From contig WHTQ01000026.1 in the NCBI GenBank assembly GCA_009377645.1, positions 1 through 51,651 of the forward strand: a stretch of 51,651 bases of DNA, read 5' to 3'. Below are positions 32,299 through 40,774 of the stretch, piece after piece. Position numbers and translations under genes: made by a program. Under the pieces are notes generated by a model. That model was not told the DNA's origin. It worked only from the letters and a program-made list of their open reading frames with translations, and did not search any database. Origin of the DNA: Micromonosporaceae bacterium (lineage in GTDB: Bacteria > Actinomycetota > Actinomycetes > Mycobacteriales > Micromonosporaceae). Position 1 is the stretch's first letter. Each line of letters starts with the position of its first letter.

Positions 32299-34218
32299 AT
32301 GCGTACCACCCCCACCCCCCGTCGGCGGGCCTGGCTCGCCGGGACCGCTGCCGCGGCTACCGCGGTGGCGCTGGCCGGCGTGGCCGGCCCCGCCCAGGCG
32401 GTGGTCGAGCTGCCCGCCCGGATCGCCGTCATCGACCCGCCGGTAGCCGGTGTGACCTATCCCGGGATCGACTACGGCAAGAGCGACCGGCCCGGTGACG
32501 ACCGGCACTCCAAGACCACCTGGCGGGTGGTGCAGGAGACCGGGAACTGCTGCGAGACCTACCTGACGACCACCCCGGGCGGCCGGCTGCTCGACTTCGG
32601 GGGCAGCTTCGTCAACTACAGCGACGACCGGGGCCAGACCTGGCGGCAGGTCCAGCCGCTGACCCCACTGGTCAACGGGGAGGGCGCGATCGTGGCGGCG
32701 CCCGGCGGCGACGTGCTCGGCGTCGAGTGGGACCCGTACTCCGGCGACCACCTGCAGTTCTACAAGTTCGAGGCGGACACCGCGCAGTGGCTCTACACGG
32801 AGATGCCGGTGCACACGCCGTTCTACGACCGGGAGTGGATCGCGGTGGTCCCCGGGCCGGTGACGATCGACGGCCAGACCCATGAGTACGTGTCGTTCGT
32901 CAAGGGCGGATTCCCGAGCAAGGAGGTGTGGTTCCTGAGCACCGACGGGCTCACCTACACCGACGTCAGCAGCAAGGTGGTCGACGAGATCCTGCACGGA
33001 GGCGAGGTGACCGGCCCGCTGCCCACCCGCGGTGGCGCGGTGAACGACTGGGCGCAGCCGAACACCAACGGCGGCATGACGCCGCTCGGCGGTGGCGGGT
33101 TGCTCGCCTCCCCCGACTCGGGCACCGAGTGGGGGCTGTTCGACGGCGCCGAGGGGCAATGGGCGGCGTACCGCCAGCCGGACGGTTCGCAGCCCAGCGG
33201 GCGGTTCCAGACCGACTCGGCCGGCCGGCAGCACAACCTCGTCGCGCTGTCCGGCCGGGACAGCTTCGACTACCGGATCTCCGCCGACGGCGGGCTGTCC
33301 TGGCAGAGCGTCAGTGTGACCCTGCCGGCCGGCCACGCGATCGAGGAGGTCGACTTCCGGGCGCACCGCGCGGCCGGGGTGGCGGCGGTCGCGATCCGCG
33401 CCCAGGGGCCGGACGGCGACCAGGATCTGGTCTACCAGCTCGACATCACCGGGGACACCCCGCGGCTGGCCCGGATGTACGAGGTCGGGCTCGGCGACAC
33501 GGACGCGACCGGTGGCGTCGGCAACGACGTACGGTTCGACTTCGCGTCCGTGACGATCTTTGACGACGGCCGGGTCGCGGTGTCGTTCCTGGACTCCACG
33601 ACGAAGCTGCCGTCCGCGACCAACCCGGACCGGAACGCCCCCGCGATCGCGATCGAGGGCGACACCACGCTCGGCGGCAAGGTGCGGGAGGAGCCGACGG
33701 TGCCACCGGAGCTGGGTGAGCCGTACGCCTCGTACGACTTCGAAGCCGGCGCGCAGGACTGGACCACGGCCGGCGTGCCGACCTGGTCGCGCTCGCAGCC
33801 GGGCGTGTCCGGCGACGGTGCCGACGATGCTGCCCGCTTCGGGTTCGGGCTGGAAGGGCCGACGCAGTACCTGGACAACGTGGACGCGACCCTCACGTCA
33901 CCGCCGATCGCCGCGCCGGTCGGCGACACCATGCTGGAGTTCTGGTTGAAGACCGACACCGAGGCGGGCTTCGACGGCGTGGCGGCGCAGTGGAGCGCCG
34001 ACGGGCAGCAGTGGCGGCAGCTGGGTGAGTTCTCCGGCCGCACCGACGGCTACCCCGGCTGGCAGAAGGTCACGCTCGGGTTCAGCTCGCCGGGCGGCGA
34101 GGTGCAGGTGCGGTTCCGCTTCACCTCGGACCTGATCTGCTCCGCGTTGACGCCGGGCTGCGGCGAGTTCACCGGAGCCCGGGTCGACGAGGTGGTGGTC
34201 GGCTCCCAGGCCGGGTAG
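32299..34218 (+). CDS. Secreted sialidase-like (BNR repeat) protein with C-terminal beta-sandwich domain
   Basis: The 639-residue precursor has a signal with Arg-rich start (PTPRRRAWLAGTAAAATAVA, cleavage near AQA at about 34). The middle forms a beta-propeller-like region with Asp boxes SDDRGQTW (108-115) and SADGGLSW (328-335), as in exo-sialidases and Vps10-like proteins. The end (about 473-639: YDFEAGAQDWTTAG and SPPIAAPVGDTMLEFWLKTD) resembles the lectin-like/MAM-type domain attached to immune-inhibitor-A peptidases. The sialidase FRIP and catalytic Arg triad are not evident, so enzymatic activity is doubtful. GGAGGA precedes the ATG. Location after the importer suggests a role in releasing or binding a surface substrate. 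Confidence 0.72.
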   Translation: MRTTPTPRRRAWLAGTAAAATAVALAGVAGPAQAVVELPARIAVIDPPVAGVTYPGIDYGKSDRPGDDRHSKTTWRVVQETGNCCETYLTTTPGGRLLDFGGSFVNYSDDRGQTWRQVQPLTPLVNGEGAIVAAPGGDVLGVEWDPYSGDHLQFYKFEADTAQWLYTEMPVHTPFYDREWIAVVPGPVTIDGQTHEYVSFVKGGFPSKEVWFLSTDGLTYTDVSSKVVDEILHGGEVTGPLPTRGGAVNDWAQPNTNGGMTPLGGGGLLASPDSGTEWGLFDGAEGQWAAYRQPDGSQPSGRFQTDSAGRQHNLVALSGRDSFDYRISADGGLSWQSVSVTLPAGHAIEEVDFRAHRAAGVAAVAIRAQGPDGDQDLVYQLDITGDTPRLARMYEVGLGDTDATGGVGNDVRFDFASVTIFDDGRVAVSFLDSTTKLPSATNPDRNAPAIAIEGDTTLGGKVREEPTVPPELGEPYASYDFEAGAQDWTTAGVPTWSRSQPGVSGDGADDAARFGFGLEGPTQYLDNVDATLTSPPIAAPVGDTMLEFWLKTDTEAGFDGVAAQWSADGQQWRQLGEFSGRTDGYPGWQKVTLGFSSPGGEVQVRFRFTSDLICSALTPGCGEFTGARVDEVVVGSQAG

Positions 34219-34554
34219 TCACCGGGCGTTCCGGTCGGCGATGGTCAGCGGTGAGATCGGCTCGGTCCTCGCCTCCTCCAGCGCGTCCGGGGCAGCCGCG
34301 CGGTCGGCCGGTGGCGGCGGCGCGAGCCGCTGGGCGATCCGGTTGCCCTCCACCCGGAGCTGGGCGATCACCAGCAGGCCGGTCCCGACGATGGTGAGTG
34401 CGACCCCACCGGCGCCACCGGAGATCAGGTACGGCACCTGGCAGTCGACGCAGGCCACCTGCGCGGTGCCGGCCCAGCCGAACGTGATCGCAAACCCTCC
34501 GGCCAGGCAGAAGAAGAGTCCAAGCAGGCGCATCCGGGAGACCTGGTGGTCCAT
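34219..34554 (-). CDS. Small two-span membrane protein
   Basis: The 111-residue protein has two hydrophobic helices (about 9-27 and 42-66) separated by a loop with a Cys pair (ACVDC), then a hydrophilic Pro/Ala-rich tail. No family is recognised. GGAGGTACGAACG precedes the ATG at 34554. Its stop abuts the stop of the sialidase-like gene with no gap. It shares its strand with the upstream S8 protease (57 bases apart), so the two may be co-transcribed. Confidence 0.75.
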   Translation of the reverse strand: MDHQVSRMRLLGLFFCLAGGFAITFGWAGTAQVACVDCQVPYLISGGAGGVALTIVGTGLLVIAQLRVEGNRIAQRLAPPPPADRAAAPDALEEARTEPISPLTIADRNAR

Positions 34555-34611
34555 CGTTCGTACCTCCGGTCCGGGGTTGTACGGGCAGGGCAGGGGGCAC
34601 GCCGGGTGCGG

Positions 34612-37600
34612 CTACTCGAACTGGGCGTCCCGGAGCTGGTTGCCCAGCACCGCGGTGAGCAACCGGCCCACGTTGTTGGCGCGGTCGCGGTCGGCCAGCG
34701 CCTGGGCGGCATCGGCGGTCACCCGGACGGTGTAGTCGCCGTTCAGCCCGCGGGTGTCCAGGCCGACCTCCACCGTCACCGCCTCGCCGGCGCCGACCGC
34801 CGGCGTCGGCACCAGCCCGAGCAGGTCGTCGCGGTCGTCTCCGCGCAGCCAGAACTCGGTGTGGGAGGCGCCGGCGTCGGTGCCGCCGAGGTTCTCGATG
34901 GTGGCGGTCAGCCGGTAGCGCGGCCCCCCGCGCCGTTCCAACCCGGGGATCTCCTCCGGGACCACCCCGGTCACGGCGAGGTCGACCGCCTCGCTCGGCA
35001 GCGGCATGTGCACGACCGAGTCGCACGGCCCTTCCCCGGCGGTTGCCGGGCAGGGCGCGGTCGAGTCGTAGAAGACGAACGTGCCCTGCTGGCTGTCCAC
35101 GAACACCGGGTCGACGTGGACGGTGAGCGTCTCAGCCGCCGAGACCTCCGGGATCGTGACGGTCGTCGCCAGCCGGGTCACCTCCGCCAGCGTGCCGGTG
35201 GCGGTGACCCGCTCCTCGAACGCGAGTGTGCCGTCGGCCCAGAGCCGGATCGTCCAGTCCTCGCTGAGCGCGCCGCACAGGCCACACCCCGCCCACCATT
35301 CGACGGTCATCGGACCGCCGACGGTGACCGGCTCATCGAGCGCCCAGGTCCAGTTCGGGTCGTGGATGTTCTGGGCGGCGGTGCCGTCCACCCCGACCAC
35401 CACCGGCCCCCAGCGGGCCGCCGACTCCTCGCTCAGCTCGCCGTCCGGGACCAGGAACGGGCCGCCGCACGCCGCGACGTCGGTCCGCCCGTCGCCGGTG
35501 CAGCCGAACTCGTCGTCGAGGTTGCCGCGGAATTGGAGGGTGCGCAGCTCGACCCCGGGGTCGTCCAGCTCGGCGGGCTGGACCGCCACCGGCAGGTGCG
35601 CGGCCGGAACGGCCGGTCCGGCATCCGAGGCGAGCTGCACCTCGCCGAACCGCCAGCCGGGCTCGGTCAGCCCGGACACGTCGGCGGTCACCGTCACGGT
35701 GGCGGTCTGGCCGGCCGTCAGGGTGAACGTCTCCGGCTCGACGGTGAGGGTCACTCCGTCCGGCGCCTGGGTCGAGGCAGTCCAGCTGACCGTCGCGTCC
35801 GCAGCGGAGCGTAGCTCCCGGGTCCAGCTGCAGGTCTGCGCGCAGGCCGGGTCGGCCAGGCTGGGCAGGTTCAGGGTGCGCGGATCGCCACCGGCGGCCG
35901 GGTCGGCTGCCGCGTACCGGTCCGGGGTCTCGTCCAGGACCAGCCCGGCCAGCGGGGCGCCGCGCAGGTCGATCCGGCCGGCGCCGCGGTCGAACGGGTC
36001 GGCGGGGGTGCCGTCCTCATTCCGGACCGGCTCGACCTCGTCGCCCCGGCCGGGCGGCTCGGTGAACGCGGTGGTCATCATCGCCGAGCGGACCTCGTCC
36101 GGCGTCCAGCCCGGCTGGGTGGCGCGGACCAGTGCGGCCGAGCCGGCCGCGTGCGGGCTGGACATCGAGGTACCCGAGATCACGTTGTAGGTCTCCGGGT
36201 CCGTCGGTGAGGTGGTGCCCTCCCAGGCGGCCAGGATGTCCACGCCCGGTGCCGTGATGTCCGGCTTGATCACGCCGGGAGCCGGCGCGTTCGGGCCGCG
36301 CGAGCTGAACCCTGCCATCACGTCGCCATTCTCGGGCGACAGGTCGGCCTCCACCCCGGTGATCACCGCGGTGCCCGGATTGTCGGGGCCCCCGCCCTCG
36401 GCGATCCAGTCCTTGAGCACGATCCCGTCCTGGAAGCCGATGTGCACGCCGGGCAGGTCGTACGGGTCGGCGACCAGCGAGTCGCCGGACGGCTCGTCGT
36501 TGGCCAGCACGAACCCGCCGGCTCCGGCCTCGTGCACATGACGCGCCTTGTCCACCCGGGCGAACGTGCCCCGGTCGCAGACCACGATCTCGCCGTCGAA
36601 CGTACCCGGCGGGAACGGGTTGAGCGGGGCCTCCGCGGTCCCCTCGCCGCACAGCGCGTTGCCGAAGTCACCTGCGTACACCACCCGGGCCGGGCCGAAG
36701 CCGGCGGTGAGTCCCTTGCCGGAAGTGTCGGCCGGACCCGGCTCGCCGTCCCGCACCAGGTCGGTGAGCTGGTTGGGGAAGTCCCGGTCGTGCGTGCTCG
36801 CGCCGATCGAGAACACCCATGGCGCGTTGGCCGGGTTCCCGACCGTGCCCGCTCCCGGCCCGCTGTTTCCGGCCGAGGTGGCGACGAACACGCCTGCGCT
36901 GTGGGCGCCGGCGAACGCGAGCGCCAGCGCGCTGGTCCACGGGTTGGCCGGGCCGCCACCGATCGAGAAGTTGATCACGTCGACCTGGTCCCGGGTAGCC
37001 TGGTCGATCGATCCGAGCGTGCCGGTCAGCGGGCAGGAACCGATTGGCAGGCATGCCTTGTAGCTGATCAGGTTGGCGTGCGGGGCGACTCCGGAGATGG
37101 TGCGGTCAACGGAGGTGGTCGGTGCTTCGAGTGACATCTCCAGCCGGTTGCCGACAGCCGTGGAGGCGGTGTGGCTGCCGTGGCCGTTGTCGTCGGTCGG
37201 CTGCCCGACGGTGGTGAAGTCCCACATCCCGATCAGCTTGTCGTTGCAGAACGGGGCGCCGGTCACCGGGTCGCACAGCCCGCCGAAGGTGCCGCGCGGG
37301 TTCTCGTGGACGTGCCCGTCGACCGGTCCCACCTCCGCGAAGGCAGGGTGCCGGAAGTTCACGCCGGTGTCGATGACGCCGACGACCACCCCCTCGCCCT
37401 GGTTGGCCGCGATCCCGCCGTCGCCGTTCCAGACCGCCGGCGCGCCGATCCAGGCCGGGCCGGCGTCGGTGTGCAGCTCGAGCAGCTGGTCGGGCTCGAC
37501 CCGGGCGACCTCCGGCAGACCGGCGACCGTGGATGCCTCGGTCGCGGTCAGCTCGGCCGAGAAGCCGTTGTACGCGGTGTCGTAGCGCAGGCCGGCGTCC

Positions 37601-37917
37601 ACGTCGCGGCCGAGCGCGAGCGGGATGGCTGAGATCACCGCGTCCTGCCGGGCCTCGAGGTAGTCCAGGTACGCGCGACTGGCGCGGCTGTCCGGGTCCA
37701 GCCGGTCTGCGCCGGTGGCGTGCGGGGCGGTCGGTGCCAGATCGGCGATCCCGCCGGCGTAGGTCGCCAGCGGCGGATCGGGCAGCGTGACCAGGTAGGT
37801 CTCGAGCTCGTCCGGATCGGGCTGGCTGCCCGCGTACGCCGGCGCGGATGCACCGGCCACGGAGAGCAGAGCGGCGGTCAGGCAGAGGGTGGTCGCGGCG
37901 GCGGACAACGCACGCAT
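34612..37917 (-). CDS. Large secreted subtilisin-family (S8) protease with PA and CARDB-like domains
   Basis: The 1101-residue precursor has a signal (1-29), an inhibitor-I9-like propeptide (about 38-148) and an S8 catalytic domain with Asp183 (VVGVIDTGVNFRHP), His246 (DDNGHGSHTAST), oxyanion Asn351 (TSAGNSGP) and Ser584 (ISGTSMSSPHAAG). A PA domain (about 410-520) is inserted between Asn351 and Ser584, as in plant-type and lactocepin-like subtilases. Downstream are Ig/Fn3-like segments and a CARDB-like domain (about 1000-1090: YRLTATIENLGGTDAGASHT). It would degrade proteins outside the cell after self-processing; no sortase motif or anchor helix is visible. The ATG follows GGAGGCTCCTG, itself a small palindrome. 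Confidence 0.92.
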   Translation of the reverse strand: MRALSAAATTLCLTAALLSVAGASAPAYAGSQPDPDELETYLVTLPDPPLATYAGGIADLAPTAPHATGADRLDPDSRASRAYLDYLEARQDAVISAIPLALGRDVDAGLRYDTAYNGFSAELTATEASTVAGLPEVARVEPDQLLELHTDAGPAWIGAPAVWNGDGGIAANQGEGVVVGVIDTGVNFRHPAFAEVGPVDGHVHENPRGTFGGLCDPVTGAPFCNDKLIGMWDFTTVGQPTDDNGHGSHTASTAVGNRLEMSLEAPTTSVDRTISGVAPHANLISYKACLPIGSCPLTGTLGSIDQATRDQVDVINFSIGGGPANPWTSALALAFAGAHSAGVFVATSAGNSGPGAGTVGNPANAPWVFSIGASTHDRDFPNQLTDLVRDGEPGPADTSGKGLTAGFGPARVVYAGDFGNALCGEGTAEAPLNPFPPGTFDGEIVVCDRGTFARVDKARHVHEAGAGGFVLANDEPSGDSLVADPYDLPGVHIGFQDGIVLKDWIAEGGGPDNPGTAVITGVEADLSPENGDVMAGFSSRGPNAPAPGVIKPDITAPGVDILAAWEGTTSPTDPETYNVISGTSMSSPHAAGSAALVRATQPGWTPDEVRSAMMTTAFTEPPGRGDEVEPVRNEDGTPADPFDRGAGRIDLRGAPLAGLVLDETPDRYAAADPAAGGDPRTLNLPSLADPACAQTCSWTRELRSAADATVSWTASTQAPDGVTLTVEPETFTLTAGQTATVTVTADVSGLTEPGWRFGEVQLASDAGPAVPAAHLPVAVQPAELDDPGVELRTLQFRGNLDDEFGCTGDGRTDVAACGGPFLVPDGELSEESAARWGPVVVGVDGTAAQNIHDPNWTWALDEPVTVGGPMTVEWWAGCGLCGALSEDWTIRLWADGTLAFEERVTATGTLAEVTRLATTVTIPEVSAAETLTVHVDPVFVDSQQGTFVFYDSTAPCPATAGEGPCDSVVHMPLPSEAVDLAVTGVVPEEIPGLERRGGPRYRLTATIENLGGTDAGASHTEFWLRGDDRDDLLGLVPTPAVGAGEAVTVEVGLDTRGLNGDYTVRVTADAAQALADRDRANNVGRLLTAVLGNQLRDAQFE

Positions 37918-38226
37918 CAGGAGCCTCCTAGGGGCGCGCCGGGCGGGCAGCAGCTCTCGTCGCCGGCCGGCGGCCGGGGGGACGTCCTGCCGAGCACGAG
38001 TACGCCTTTACTGTCGAGGGGACGGTCGCCGAGGGGTCATCGGCATGCTCGGGTATCGCGCGAACCGCCGGACACGAAACAGCGCACCGGGGATCTGCCA
38101 TGCTTTGCGAGCGATGTCGGCTTGTGCGGAAGCGCCGCCCGGTGCCCAGCAGCCGGATCAGCCGCGCTGCGGCTTGGCGCGGATCCTCTGGTGCACCTCG
38201 CCGGCGCCGCCGTTCCGTGGCGTGGG
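37918..38226. other. Intergenic region upstream of the S8 protease gene
   Basis: This 309-base stretch contains no supported gene on either strand; open frames are arginine/proline-rich shadows. The part next to the protease start includes AGGAGCCTCCT (37919-37929), a 5-1-5 palindrome containing its ribosome site. A slightly AT-richer patch around 38000-38030 (CCTTTACTG) may include the protease promoter, but no convincing -35/-10 pair was found. Confidence 0.5.
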
Positions 38227-38742
38227 TCACGGGTTCTCGGCGGCGGTCACTCCTCCTTGGACGCTGGGCAGGCGGGTCCGGAAGTCGATCAGCCCGACCC
38301 AGGTCGGCCGGACCACGATCCGGTACTGCCGGGTGCCGGGTTGGTCCACCGCGGAGGCGAGCTCCGCCGCCCCCGCCTCACCGAGGTACCGGCTGGCCGC
38401 TAGCAGGTACTCCGGCGCGAGACCGTCCACCTCGTCCACCGTGGCGACCCCCCGGACGGTGAGCGCCTCCGGCGGAAAGCCGTCGGTGTCGATGGTGAGC
38501 GCGACGTGCGGGTGGGCACGCAGGACCTTGACCCGCTGGGCGGCGTGCCGGATGCCGATCGCTGGTCCCGCGGCGTAGGTGGCGGTGACGATCTCGGTGC
38601 CGTTCCAGTGGAACCAGGTCGGTATCACCCGCGGTGTGCCGTCGGACCAGACGAAGGCGAACCGCGCCGGGATCTGGGAACGGAGCAGCCGCTGAGCCGC
38701 CTCGGTGTGGAGCAGGCGTACGTCTCCCTGCGGCAGCTGCAT
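38227..38742 (-). CDS. Pyridoxamine-5-phosphate-oxidase-fold protein (FMN or F420 split-barrel)
   Basis: The 171-residue protein has the split-barrel pattern of PNPOx-like/F420-dependent enzymes: LLRSQIPARFAFVWSDGTPR, VIPTWFHWNGTEIVTATYAA, KVLRAHPHVALTIDTDGFPP and a C-terminal RIVVRPTWVGLIDFRTRLP. The HWNG and AHPHVALTID elements match the TIGR-type F420/heme-binding subgroup in actinobacteria. It probably binds FMN, F420 or heme and performs a redox reaction in the cytoplasm. The ATG at 38742 follows AAGGGTGG and begins the fold; an upstream extension to 38886 is not conserved-looking. It has no obvious partner. Confidence 0.82.
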   Translation of the reverse strand: MQLPQGDVRLLHTEAAQRLLRSQIPARFAFVWSDGTPRVIPTWFHWNGTEIVTATYAAGPAIGIRHAAQRVKVLRAHPHVALTIDTDGFPPEALTVRGVATVDEVDGLAPEYLLAASRYLGEAGAAELASAVDQPGTRQYRIVVRPTWVGLIDFRTRLPSVQGGVTAAENP

Positions 38743-38882
38743 GGTCGGGCCACCCTTCGTCGGGATGCGATCGATCAACCGCACGTTAGTGTCCTGCCCG
38801 CCCCGGCGCTTGAGCGAAACGCGCATCCTCGCCAAGATCTGGATTCTGCCACCCACGCCGGGCGTCTTGATCGACTTGCCCG

Positions 38883-39479
38883 TCACCCACCTTCATGAGC
38901 GTCGAAGTCGATCTCGACCAGGTCGACCAGGTACTCGCGGGTGATCTCCCAGTCGACGGCGATCGAGATCGCCACCCAGACCTCGCCTTCGGTGTGCAGC
39001 TCCTGGCTGTGGAGGTACTGCTTCCACCCCACGGTCTCGTGCGGGTGCCCGACGTAGGTGAACTGGCCGGGAAAGCCGACCGGCCGCTCGACCCCGACGT
39101 AGGCACCGACCGCCCAGGTGTTGACCTCGCTGCGGTTCGGGTTCTCGACCCAGAAGCTCATGTCGACCTGCCGTCCACCCGGCTCGACATCGAAGCGCTT
39201 GACCACCCAGATGATCCCTGCGTCGTTCGACCCGTCGATCCAGTAGCGCAGGCAGCCCGCTCCTTGCCAGCAGGGGTACTCCTCGGCCGGGACGTGGGTG
39301 AGCGACCAGTCCCGGGCAAGCCCGTCGGTGTCCGGCTCCCAGCCGGCGAACCCCTCCGAGAAATCCTCGACGTAGGTCCACGCCGGCTCGACCGGATCTG
39401 GTTCGGCGCTCGCCGCGGCCGGAGCCAGCCCGATCACCATGGCCAGCCCGGACAGTGCCGCAGTCATCCCTCGTACCAT
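38883..39479 (-). CDS. Small secreted protein of unknown function
   Basis: The 198-residue precursor begins at the ATG at 39479 because GGAGGTAGCG lies directly before it; two earlier in-frame codons lack a site. The signal is MVRGMTAALSGLAMVIGLAP, with cleavage after ASA (about 25). The mature part starts DPVEPAWTYVEDFSEGFAGW, with further aromatic-rich strands (DWSLTHVPAEEYPCWQGAGC, VDMSFWVENPNRSEVNTWAV), suggesting a lectin-like or galactose-binding beta-sandwich. One Cys pair (PCWQGAGC) is visible. No family was recognised. Confidence 0.75.
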   Translation of the reverse strand: MVRGMTAALSGLAMVIGLAPAAASAEPDPVEPAWTYVEDFSEGFAGWEPDTDGLARDWSLTHVPAEEYPCWQGAGCLRYWIDGSNDAGIIWVVKRFDVEPGGRQVDMSFWVENPNRSEVNTWAVGAYVGVERPVGFPGQFTYVGHPHETVGWKQYLHSQELHTEGEVWVAISIAVDWEITREYLVDLVEIDFDAHEGG

Positions 39480-39588
39480 CGCTACCTCCATCGTGAGGTC
39501 CGTCAACCTGGTGTCAGGATGGAAGCAGTGATGATCTTCCGCAATAGGCAGAGTTCCGCGTTCTTCGCCACCGGCAGCAGTGCTAGGG

Positions 39589-39677
39589 CGGAGGCTCGGG
39601 GATTTGAACCCCGGATGGGCGTCAACCCAAACCGCATTAGCAGTGCGGCGCCATAGACCAGACTAGGCGAAGCCTCC
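39589..39677 (-). tRNA. serU-like: tRNA-Ser (anticodon GCT)
   Basis: On the minus strand the acceptor stem GGAGGCT pairs with AGCCTCC plus a G discriminator. The anticodon stem CCGCA/TGCGG encloses CTGCTAA with anticodon GCT (plus-strand 39639-39641). A long variable arm follows, as expected for a class II serine tRNA, then the T arm GGGGTTCAAATCCCC. CCA is not encoded. It reads AGC/AGU codons. Confidence 0.96.
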
Positions 39678-39807
39678 ATCAGTGACCCAGCCGCTGCAGG
39701 TCACCGCCGGTCGAGAATACAGGGCCGGGGGACCGGGCAGCAACGGGACCGCTCAGCGCCGCGTTGCGGCTGACGAGCCGCCCGCGCAGCGATTAGGCTG
39801 CCGAAAC

Positions 39808-40761
39808 ATGGCCGAGATGCGCAACCCCGCCGAGGACGCCACCCGTGCGGTGCCGAAGGCACGCACCGCGGAACCGGACCAACCAGCCGCCCCCACCCGC
39901 CGGCGCGCCACGAAGGCGAGCACGCGGAGCAAGGCTGCCGATCCGCCCGCCAAGGCCACGAAGGCAACAAAGGCCAAGGCAGCCAAGGCTGGTACGGCGA
40001 GCAAGGCTGGTACGGCGAGCAAGCCCAGCAAGGCGTCGAAGACGACCCCGGCGGGGGCCCGGCAGCCGGACGCTGGCCGGCCGGTAGACGCCACTCCGGT
40101 CCCCGAGACCGTTCCGTTGCCGGAGCCCGTCCGGCCCAGTACCGCCGTACCCGGTGTCTGGGCGGACGCCGGTTGGGAGGCGCTGCGGGAGCCGGCCCGG
40201 CCACCCCGCCGCCTCGCTGAGCTCGCGGTGGCTGAGCTGGGCCCGCGGGCGGCGGCCTGGGCCGGCTGGCTGCGGGCGACCTATCCGAACCCGCCGGCGC
40301 ACGGGATCGCCCGGCTGGCGATCCGGGACGCCCGCCGGGCCGGCCGGGGGTTGGCGGTCACCTCCGCCGGCGGACCGGTGGCGCAGGCGATGAGCCTGCC
40401 GGTGGCGGCGTGGGTGCTGGCGAGCGTGGTGCTCCGGATCGCGGCCGCCTACGGTCACGACCCGACCGACCCGCGCCGGGCCGGGGAGCTGTGGGAGCTG
40501 CTCGGCGGCGGGCCGCGGGCCGCGGGTGGATCGCCCGGACCGTCCGGACCGTCCGGTGGCGGTCTGCCGGCGGGGCGGCCGGCCGGCACCCTCGGGCGGT
40601 ACGGGCTGGTCCGGTTCGCGGTGGGCCGGCTCCGGCTGCGCCGCACGCTGGCGGCCGCGGCCCTGCGGGTGCTGACCGGAGCCGGTGAGCACGACGACCG
40701 GATCGAGCGACTCGCCCATCGGGCCGCGCACTTCTACCGCCACCTGCCCGCTCCCCGGTAG
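39808..40761 (+). CDS. Unknown protein with histone-H1-like Lys/Ala-rich N-terminus
   Basis: The 317-residue protein starts at ATG 39808 (MAEMRNPAED). Residues about 20-85 are Lys/Ala/Thr/Pro-rich, with tandem repeats of the type KATKATKAKAAKAG and the duplicated AGTASK. They resemble the C-terminal tails of histone H1 and AlgP- or HupB-type proteins that bind DNA or polyphosphate. The rest (about 120-317) is mainly helical, with a short Gly/Pro/Ser linker (SPGPSGPSGGGLPAG), and ends in an arginine-rich helix (DDRIERLAHRAAHFYRHLP). No known domain was recognised. A nucleoid-associated role is a guess based on composition. Confidence 0.7.
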   Translation: MAEMRNPAEDATRAVPKARTAEPDQPAAPTRRRATKASTRSKAADPPAKATKATKAKAAKAGTASKAGTASKPSKASKTTPAGARQPDAGRPVDATPVPETVPLPEPVRPSTAVPGVWADAGWEALREPARPPRRLAELAVAELGPRAAAWAGWLRATYPNPPAHGIARLAIRDARRAGRGLAVTSAGGPVAQAMSLPVAAWVLASVVLRIAAAYGHDPTDPRRAGELWELLGGGPRAAGGSPGPSGPSGGGLPAGRPAGTLGRYGLVRFAVGRLRLRRTLAAAALRVLTGAGEHDDRIERLAHRAAHFYRHLPAPR

Positions 40762-40774
40762 CGGGCCGCGGCGG

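Noticed and set aside
39983-40025. Non-coding tandem repeat or CRISPR-like array
   Set aside because: The repeat is in frame within the Lys/Ala-rich tail of a coding gene, with no spacers.
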